The notes under the pieces are model-generated. The model did not search any database and had not been told where the DNA came from. It was given only the letters and a program-made list of their open reading frames with translations. From contig JBMOKU010000073.1 of NCBI GenBank assembly GCA_049324315.1, positions 1-64,000 on the forward strand: 64,000 bases of DNA, written 5' to 3'. This stretch comes from JBMOKU01 sp049324315 (GTDB lineage: Bacteria > Bacillota > Clostridia > Peptostreptococcales > Thermotaleaceae). Position 1 is the stretch's first letter; every line of letters starts with the position of its first letter. Made by a program: the position numbers and the translations under genes. Below are positions 58,490-64,000 of the stretch, piece after piece.

Positions 58490-59941
58490 TTATACGAATT
58501 CATGCTGCTCTGTTTTGTTCATGATTTCTTTCCTAGCGTATTTCTCGCTGAATATTAATAGTTCTCTTTCAGCGTCACTAACTTTTCCGTAAGTTGATTG
58601 GGTAGCTGTGGCTAAAATAATACCCAGCACAGCCCAGCCAAGAACCATAGCCCATTCGTAAGGCCATACCAATGATCCGGGCCCTATTGGCAAGAATAAT
58701 GAAATAAAGAACGCGGATATAACAACAGCTAAAATTCCCGCAACATTGCCATTGGCAACTTTAAAAGGTCTTTCCAAATTTGGCTCTTTTTTTCTTAACA
58801 TGACGAATGATAAGGCAACCATGAAATAGGTTATAACCGTTCCAAATGATGCAGCATCCACAAACCACACCAAGGCGTTTTTTCCTAATAACGGTGATAC
58901 ACAACAAATAATACCAATGAAAATCGTTGACCCTGCCGGTGTAGCGTATTTAGGATGCAAGGTTGCAAAATACTTTGGAAGCATTTTTGCTCTACCCATG
59001 GCATACATTATCCTTGTGGCACCTACGATAAAGCCATTCCAACTGGTAAGGATACCACACAATGCACCGGCAATGACAAATTTGCCCCAGAAAGGTGAGC
59101 CAAAAGCATATGCCATGGCATCTGCTACAGGTACTAAGGCAGTGTCCCGAACGGATTCAGGCGCTGAAATTGAGATACCAACAATCATTAAAATATACCA
59201 TGAGGCCGCCATAATAATAGAAACAATTAAAACGTTGGCAATCTGTTTTAGTGGAATATTCATTTCTTCAGCAGATTGAGGTATTACGTCAAATCCAACA
59301 TACATGGATGGGGCCATTAATAATACGGCTACCATCCCTGCACCACTGGTAAATGTAGGCACCATGAATTCTGTGTTCCCTTTAATAACACCACCGAAAA
59401 CGAAAACGATTCCTACCAGCGTCAAGCCTGCCGTAGCCATGGTCTGGAAAACGGCTGAACTCTTTGCTCCAAAATAATTTAATGCTGTTAGAAGTATGGC
59501 AAATACGATCCCTATAACCGACCAGGATAGATAAACTTCATATCCTGCAACCGTCCACAAATAACCGACCTTAGGGATAGGTATTACGTAGTCTATTGCC
59601 GTAGCAATAGCGATACCTTCCCATGCAGCAACGCCGATATATGCCAGACATGTCGCCCATGCCGTTACCCAGGCCCATTTATAGCCCATGGCACGGTATG
59701 CAAATACCAAGCCTCCACCGGTTACCGGCAGCGCAGGCGTTAATTCGGCATAGGTTAAACCAACAAAGATACACATGACCGCGCCAATTAAGAAGGCACC
59801 TACTGCGCCCCAAACTCCCGCTGACTTAACCCAATAACCGGCCAGCATAACCCAGCCCCAGCCTATCATTGCACCAAATGCTAATGCAAGGACATCCGTT
59901 CTGCCTAGGACCTTACTTAAATTTTGGTTTTCACTGCTCAT
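58490..59941 (-). CDS. APC-family amino acid permease (probable GABA uptake)
   Basis: A 483-residue transporter with about twelve membrane segments. The APC start motif is DVLALAFGAMIGWGWVMLAGYW, with PVTGGGLVFAYRAMGY and PQSAEEMN. Set between gabT and 4-hydroxybutyrate dehydrogenase, it most likely imports GABA. No exchange mechanism can be read from the sequence. The preceding gap holds a small hairpin (59975-59997). Confidence 0.85.
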   Translation of the reverse strand: MSSENQNLSKVLGRTDVLALAFGAMIGWGWVMLAGYWVKSAGVWGAVGAFLIGAVMCIFVGLTYAELTPALPVTGGGLVFAYRAMGYKWAWVTAWATCLAYIGVAAWEGIAIATAIDYVIPIPKVGYLWTVAGYEVYLSWSVIGIVFAILLTALNYFGAKSSAVFQTMATAGLTLVGIVFVFGGVIKGNTEFMVPTFTSGAGMVAVLLMAPSMYVGFDVIPQSAEEMNIPLKQIANVLIVSIIMAASWYILMIVGISISAPESVRDTALVPVADAMAYAFGSPFWGKFVIAGALCGILTSWNGFIVGATRIMYAMGRAKMLPKYFATLHPKYATPAGSTIFIGIICCVSPLLGKNALVWFVDAASFGTVITYFMVALSFVMLRKKEPNLERPFKVANGNVAGILAVVISAFFISLFLPIGPGSLVWPYEWAMVLGWAVLGIILATATQSTYGKVSDAERELLIFSEKYARKEIMNKTEQHEFV

Positions 59942-60002
59942 AAATCCTCCCCCTTTTTTCTTCGTTTTTATCCACCTTCAATGCCAGAATTTGAAGGGAA
60001 TA

Positions 60003-61118
60003 TTAGAACAACTTTTTATAAATGTCCCTTATGTCTTCTCTTGAGAGTGGTACATAGTTATTGTTAAGCAGTCTTTGCTGCTTCTCAATGACATTATCCG
60101 TAAAGCTTTCTATTTCTTCTTCTTTCATGCCGTATTGCCGTAAAGACTGCCTGCTCAATAGTTTATCTAACACTTTTTCCAACGTATCATACACATCGTT
60201 TTCCTCTACCTTAAGAAGTTTAGCTAAAAATATATTCAAATTTTTAATTTTTCCATGAGGATCTAGTCTATTGTAGGTTTTGAATACTTCCGTAAAAAAT
60301 TGGTAATTCGCTTCCCCATGGGGAACATGATACGTACCGCCCAGTGGGTAGGATAATGCATGTACTGCACCAACACCGGCATTTCCAAAGGCAATCCCTG
60401 CGTAGTTGCTTGCAATGACAAAATCCTCTAGGATTTCCAAGCGATATGCCTCACCTTTTTCTATGATGTTTAAATACCCGTCGATAATCATCTCCGCTGC
60501 TTTTAGGGCAAACATTTCCGTATAAGCATTGGCTTTCGGTGATACATAGGATTCAACAGCATGAATTAATGCGTCGATAGAACTGAAAACAAAGAATTTA
60601 TAAGGAAGATCTTTTACGAGCTCCGGTATCAATACGGCATCATCTGCATATAGCGCATCGATTGCCAGCCCCATTTTCGTATGTTTTGATTTAATTTCAG
60701 CAATGGATATATTCGTTACCTCACTTCCCGTTCCGCAGGTTGTAGGAATGATAACAAGTTCTTTATCCTTTACAAAATCTATCCTTTTCTCAAACATTGC
60801 TAAGGCACTGTCCATATTCTTAAAGATCAATAGTTTTGCAATATCTATTACGGTACCTCCGCCTACAGCGATAATCCTTTTATATATCTTTTGGTTTGCT
60901 TGAGCTAAAATCTTGTCGATCATTTCATCTGACGGTTCTCCAGCACCATACTTTTCCTGCATGAAAAAGTCCGCCTTCAAATCTAAGCCTTCCATAAAAG
61001 GCTTGTAAAGAAACTCATGGGTTAGCACCAAGTCTCCTTCCCCGATTTTAAATTCTTCCACAAACGTTTTAAAATCTTCAAACTTGTGAATCACTGTAGG
61101 AAGCTTGAAAAATTGCAT
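60003..61118 (-). CDS. abfH: NAD-dependent 4-hydroxybutyrate dehydrogenase
   Basis: A 371-residue iron-containing alcohol dehydrogenase, the same length as Clostridium 4HbD. It has NAD motif GGGTVIDIAKL, TTCGTGSEVTNIS, and iron ligands in HAVESYVSPKANAY and VGAVHALSYPLGGTYHVPHGEAN. It reduces succinic semialdehyde to 4-hydroxybutyrate. The ATG at 61118 has GGGTGAGGG upstream and is preferred to GTG 61127. Downstream of abfD in the same operon (about 55-nt gap). Confidence 0.92.
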   Translation of the reverse strand: MQFFKLPTVIHKFEDFKTFVEEFKIGEGDLVLTHEFLYKPFMEGLDLKADFFMQEKYGAGEPSDEMIDKILAQANQKIYKRIIAVGGGTVIDIAKLLIFKNMDSALAMFEKRIDFVKDKELVIIPTTCGTGSEVTNISIAEIKSKHTKMGLAIDALYADDAVLIPELVKDLPYKFFVFSSIDALIHAVESYVSPKANAYTEMFALKAAEMIIDGYLNIIEKGEAYRLEILEDFVIASNYAGIAFGNAGVGAVHALSYPLGGTYHVPHGEANYQFFTEVFKTYNRLDPHGKIKNLNIFLAKLLKVEENDVYDTLEKVLDKLLSRQSLRQYGMKEEEIESFTDNVIEKQQRLLNNNYVPLSREDIRDIYKKLF

Positions 61119-61173
61119 ATCCCTCACCCTTTCTTTTTTATTGATGTTCTTTTATGCCATCCATGGCCTATGC

Positions 61174-62667
61174 TTACTTTTTTGATGCTGCTGCTTCCCT
61201 TTCTGCAATAGACTGGTGATCAATTCTTGCAATCTTTTTAGCCAGTTCCTTCTTGTGTTCCAGATTTCCTTGTCTGGCGATCATGATTCTTTGTGCTTGC
61301 GGTGACCCCGCACCATGCATGGATTCCGTTCTATATCCCACGGCAGCTGTTCCTAATGTCATATTTTCAATCAATCTGAGTATTCTCATACGATACTCCG
61401 TTGGAACAGCATTTACGCCTTTGAAATATTTTTCACAAACAGGTCCTATTACCGGATGTTTAAAATCCTGCTCTGATGGCATAGTTACCATAAGTCCCCC
61501 CGCGATGTCTTCCGCAAGCCTAGTAATTTCATAGGGCAGTCGTGTTACATTTTGCTTGCATACATTTGCAAGTAATAAGTCTATTTGATAGTTTCCGGCC
61601 TCTGTGGGATATCCTTCCGCCGAACATGCAATACCACAGCAATACAACGTTTCATTCAAGTGCATCATCTCAATCAGTTTATCTTTGATATGGGAAGCTT
61701 TCGCAGCTCCATTAAATTCTGCTGCAAGGGCTGCCGCACCTATTAATACGTCACCAACGCCTACTTTACATCCGCCATAGCTTTGACGATGATATCCCGC
61801 GAATCTTTCTACCAGCATTCCTGCAAATTCTACTTCTCCATTTAAAAAGATTCTTTCATTGGGTACGAATACATCATCAAATACCACCAGTGCTTCTTGT
61901 CCCCCAAACTGTTTGTTCCCTATATCTATGTCTCCGTCTTTTTCCAGTTTTCTTGTATCACAGCTTTGTCTGCCATAGATCATATAAATTCCTTCAGCAT
62001 CCGTAGGTACAGCAAAGGATACTGCGTATGCCTCGTCTCCGGCTTTCATGGCAATGGTCGGCATGATCAAGTGTTCATGGGAATTTACTGCCCCAGTTTG
62101 ATGGGCTTTTGCACCTCTTACAACGATGCCATCTTCTCTTTGCTCTACCACATGTAAGAAAAGATCCGGATCTGCTTGCTGGCTAGGTGCCAAACCTCTA
62201 TCTCCCTTTGGGTCAGTCATGGCTCCGTCAACGACCAAGTCATTTTCTTGTACATACTTCATATATTTTTTGAAGTTTTCATGGTAGCTTGTGCCACATG
62301 CTTTATCCATTTCATAGGTCGTACTATATACAGCGTTAAATGCGTCCATGCCCACGCAGCGTTGGAAACATGATGCTGTCTGCTGGCCCAGAAGTCTTAG
62401 CATTTTTACTTTTTTTCTTAAATCATCAGTGCTTTGATGCAAATGGGTAAAGCGATTTATTTTTTCTCCTGTTAAATTTGATGTAGCTGTCATTAAATCT
62501 TCATATTGCGGATCATGGGCCAATTCATAAGTCATGGCCACGGAGTTCATTGAAGGTCTGATAATAGGGTGGTCCACAGGATTTTCAACCAACTCTCCAA
62601 ATACGTATACTTTTACATTCAGCTTCCGCATGCTTTCTATATACTGTTTACCTGCCATTAATGCCAT
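61174..62667 (-). CDS. abfD: 4-hydroxybutyryl-CoA dehydratase / vinylacetyl-CoA delta-isomerase
   Basis: A 497-residue FAD and [4Fe-4S] enzyme turning 4-hydroxybutyryl-CoA into crotonyl-CoA. It follows C. aminobutyricum AbfD closely: NVKVYVFGELVENPVDHPIIRPS, HLHQSTDDLRKKVKMLRLLGQ, cluster ligands C100 and C104 (SCFQRCVGMDAF), and the His/Cys pair HRQSYGGCKVG seven residues apart (H293, C300). GGAG is 9 nt before the ATG at 62667. The open frame upstream to 62778 is ruled out because it would cover the ribosome site. First gene of the GABA operon, behind a sigma-54 promoter. Confidence 0.95.
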   Translation of the reverse strand: MALMAGKQYIESMRKLNVKVYVFGELVENPVDHPIIRPSMNSVAMTYELAHDPQYEDLMTATSNLTGEKINRFTHLHQSTDDLRKKVKMLRLLGQQTASCFQRCVGMDAFNAVYSTTYEMDKACGTSYHENFKKYMKYVQENDLVVDGAMTDPKGDRGLAPSQQADPDLFLHVVEQREDGIVVRGAKAHQTGAVNSHEHLIMPTIAMKAGDEAYAVSFAVPTDAEGIYMIYGRQSCDTRKLEKDGDIDIGNKQFGGQEALVVFDDVFVPNERIFLNGEVEFAGMLVERFAGYHRQSYGGCKVGVGDVLIGAAALAAEFNGAAKASHIKDKLIEMMHLNETLYCCGIACSAEGYPTEAGNYQIDLLLANVCKQNVTRLPYEITRLAEDIAGGLMVTMPSEQDFKHPVIGPVCEKYFKGVNAVPTEYRMRILRLIENMTLGTAAVGYRTESMHGAGSPQAQRIMIARQGNLEHKKELAKKIARIDHQSIAEREAAASKK

Positions 62668-62743
62668 GCAATCCATCTCCTTTATTTTCACATCATTGAT
62701 TTTGAACAAGCCCCAGAATCTGGTCGTTCGGTACAAAGTATAC

Positions 62744-62758
62744 GCAAAGTTCATGCCA
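62744..62758 (-). promoter_or_regulatory. sigma-54 promoter of abfD operon
   Basis: On the minus strand TGGCATGAACTTTGC has TGGC and TTGC exactly 7 nt apart, a full match to the core consensus. Transcription would start near 62732, about 65 bp ahead of the abfD start. Confidence 0.82.
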
Positions 62759-62877
62759 CGTTGTTTACTCGGTAACAAGAAAACTTTTCAATCCTGGCGC
62801 CAGGGGGAAACTCTTCCTATGACTGACTTCCACCTTTCGACTTCTTTATAACAGAACAATTTTTATCAGCAGAAACC

Positions 62878-62911
62878 AGAAGAAGTGTTGTATTATTGCA
62901 ACACTTCTTCT
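62878..62911. promoter_or_regulatory. activator-site dyad 1
   Basis: AGAAGAAGTGTTG (62878-62890) and its perfect complement (62899-62911) with an 8-bp spacer. The inner part GTGTTG-N8-CAACAC matches dyad 3. Confidence 0.65.
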
Positions 62912-62986
62912 ATCATATCGCCCTAAAATCGTTGGCTTTTTATGGAATTTTCTGAATTTTACGAGCGTTAGCTGCCTCTTTTTGTG

Positions 62987-63025
62987 CCGTTGCACAAGCG
63001 CAACGGTGTTGTATTTTAGCAACAC
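62987..63025. promoter_or_regulatory. activator-site dyads 2 and 3
   Basis: CCGTTG-N8-CAACGG (62987-63006) is followed directly, with 1-bp overlap, by GTGTTG-N8-CAACAC (63006-63025). The same 6-8-6 geometry as dyad 1 supports binding by one dimeric regulator. Confidence 0.65.
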
Positions 63026-63028
63026 ATC

Positions 63029-64000
63029 TTATTCCTGATATTTCTGTCGTTTTCTTACAAAAGTTGAGGGATCAATCCCTAAGGCTTTTGCAGCACGTCG
63101 TGCACTTTTATATTTTTGAAATGCTCTTTCAATTAGCTGCTTTTCAAGACTTTCCACAGCATTTTTTAATGGTATGATTTCATTGCCTGGCATCGCCCTA
63201 TTTTTTATTTCACTGCAGAGCACCGTTTTAGGTAAGTCATTGGCGGTAATCACACTGCTCTCACTCATAATCGTGGTGCGCTCAACGATGTTTTTCAACT
63301 CCCTGACATTTCCGGGCCAGCTATATTCACATAAGCAATCCACAGCATCCTGAGAAAAGGACTTGTCCCACCCGTATTTTTCATTGAGTGCAGATAAAAA
63401 ATGCTGCATGAGGGGAAAAATGTCTACCGGTCGTTCTCTCAAGGGCAGAATATATAAAGGTACAACATTTAACCTGTAGTATAAATCCTCCCGAAAGGTC
63501 TTGGCATCTACCATTTCTTTAAGGTCACGGTTTGTTGCAGCCAGTATCCGCACATCGATTTTCACAGGTTTGGTACTGCCCACTCTGGTAATCTCCTGCT
63601 CCTGCAAGACACGAAGCAGTCTTACCTGCATTTCCAATGGCAGTTCTCCGATTTCATCCAAGAATATAGTACCTCCATCAGCCACTTCAAACAGCCCCAT
63701 TTTCCCTTCTTTATTGGCCCCTGTAAAAGCGCCTTTTTCATACCCGAACAATTCCGATTCCATCAAGTTCTCCGGTATGGCACCGCAATTCACCTTCACA
63801 AACATGTTATTTTTTCTTTTGCTGTTTTTATGCAAGAATTTCGCGATTTCCTCTTTTCCTACACCGGTTTCTCCCAAAATCAAAACGGTCGTATCTACCT
63901 TCGCCACTCTTTTGGCTAACCTCAGGGTGTTAATCATTTTTTCATCCTTTGCAACGATGTCTTGATCACCTATTATTTGTAAACGCATTTCTTCAATTTC
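63029..64000 (-). CDS. sigma-54-dependent activator (N-terminus cut by window edge)
   Basis: At least 323 residues; the frame stays open to base 64000, so the N-terminal sensor domain is outside. The visible part starts just before a complete AAA+ domain: Walker A GETGVGKEE, the sigma-54 contact loop GYEKGAFTGA, Walker B GGTIFLDEIGELP, and arginine finger region FREDLYYRLNVVPL. A C-terminal helix-turn-helix follows (ERAFQKYKSARRAAKALGIDPSTFVRKRQKY). It most likely activates the abfD operon through the dyads in the adjoining gap. Confidence 0.92.
   Translation of the reverse strand, partial: EIEEMRLQIIGDQDIVAKDEKMINTLRLAKRVAKVDTTVLILGETGVGKEEIAKFLHKNSKRKNNMFVKVNCGAIPENLMESELFGYEKGAFTGANKEGKMGLFEVADGGTIFLDEIGELPLEMQVRLLRVLQEQEITRVGSTKPVKIDVRILAATNRDLKEMVDAKTFREDLYYRLNVVPLYILPLRERPVDIFPLMQHFLSALNEKYGWDKSFSQDAVDCLCEYSWPGNVRELKNIVERTTIMSESSVITANDLPKTVLCSEIKNRAMPGNEIIPLKNAVESLEKQLIERAFQKYKSARRAAKALGIDPSTFVRKRQKYQE

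Larger units (their letters stand above)
62668..63028 (-). promoter_or_regulatory. 361-bp control region of the GABA operon
   Basis: The gap between the activator gene and abfD has no ORF. It contains the -24/-12 promoter (62744-62758) and three dyads with the core GTTG-N8-CAAC (62885-62904, 62987-63006, 63006-63025), located 130-280 bp upstream of the promoter, the range of sigma-54 enhancer sites. Confidence 0.7.

Noticed and set aside
62668..62778. Longer N-terminus for AbfD starting at 62778
   Set aside because: The extension has no match to known AbfD, covers the ribosome site, and would need transcription from upstream of the predicted start near 62732.
1..64000. CRISPR arrays, tRNA/rRNA genes, complete insertion sequences, prophage
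   Set aside because: No regularly spaced identical direct repeats, no cloverleaf or rRNA segments, and no transposase, integrase or phage structural gene were recognised.

Overview
The window is low-GC DNA that looks like a strictly anaerobic, amino-acid-fermenting Clostridia chromosome, most like Alkaliphilus and relatives. The reasons are A+T-rich codon use, strong AGGAGG ribosome sites, a 4-aminobutyrate (GABA) fermentation cluster, a Fe-S type L-serine dehydratase, sigma-54 regulation of a PTS operon, and an MsrA whose catalytic residue is encoded by in-frame UGA (selenocysteine), as known for Alkaliphilus oremlandii MsrA. The species is an inference. No tRNA, rRNA, CRISPR array or complete insertion sequence was seen.

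Layout. 1-660: the 5' end of a group II intron (minus strand), inserted just behind a terminator hairpin that lies downstream of an attenuator-like leader (strong promoter, 7-codon peptide, terminator). 0.7-4.2 kb: DUF4342 protein, a two-component system, selenoprotein MsrA. 4.3-8.6 kb: EAL-HDOD protein, mannose-6-phosphate isomerase, two-subunit serine dehydratase. 8.8-14.2 kb: exported copper-amine-oxidase-N/PrcB-like protein, then an aspartate-degradation cluster (IclR regulator, aspartate racemase, oxaloacetate decarboxylase-type carboxyltransferase, aspartate aminotransferase). 14.3-17 kb: small accessory genes, including a split sigma factor (SigO/RsoA-like) next to an unrecognised small hydrophobic protein. 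17-20 kb: tandem GNAT, M15 peptidase lipoprotein, PPC/DUF296 protein. 20.2-25.6 kb: cellobiose-type PTS operon (IIB, IIC, IIA, HPr) behind a sigma-54 promoter, with its LevR-type activator.

25.7-38 kb: YbaK deacylase, exported coiled-coil protein and lipoprotein, orphan histidine kinase, EamA permease, a two-component system plus BcrAB-type ABC exporter, DUF401 permease, LacI regulator, YkuK, acetyltransferases. 37.5-42.3 kb: a GNAT/nitrilase pair (fused in B. subtilis YhcX) and a TetR-ABC exporter operon. 42.4-47.7 kb: two paralogous OPT peptide transporters, a PqqD-like protein and a small membrane protein. 47.8-54.4 kb: Cys-rich DUF4489 protein, YrzF-like kinase, PAP2 phosphatase, zinc-finger protein, GIY-YIG protein, FMN reductase, ClpE.

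54.9-64 kb is the main metabolic locus: CoA transferase (AbfT), a Cys-rich 99-residue protein, NifU-like Fe-S carrier, GABA aminotransferase, APC permease, 4-hydroxybutyrate dehydrogenase and 4-hydroxybutyryl-CoA dehydratase (AbfD). Together they take up GABA and convert it through succinic semialdehyde, 4-hydroxybutyrate and 4-hydroxybutyryl-CoA to crotonyl-CoA. A sigma-54 activator gene, cut by the window edge, lies upstream. The gap between it and abfD holds a -24/-12 promoter and three related GTTG-N8-CAAC dyads. The most unusual items are the selenoprotein MsrA, the intron-interrupted attenuator, the split sigma factor with its unknown neighbour, and the sigma-54 control region of the GABA cluster.
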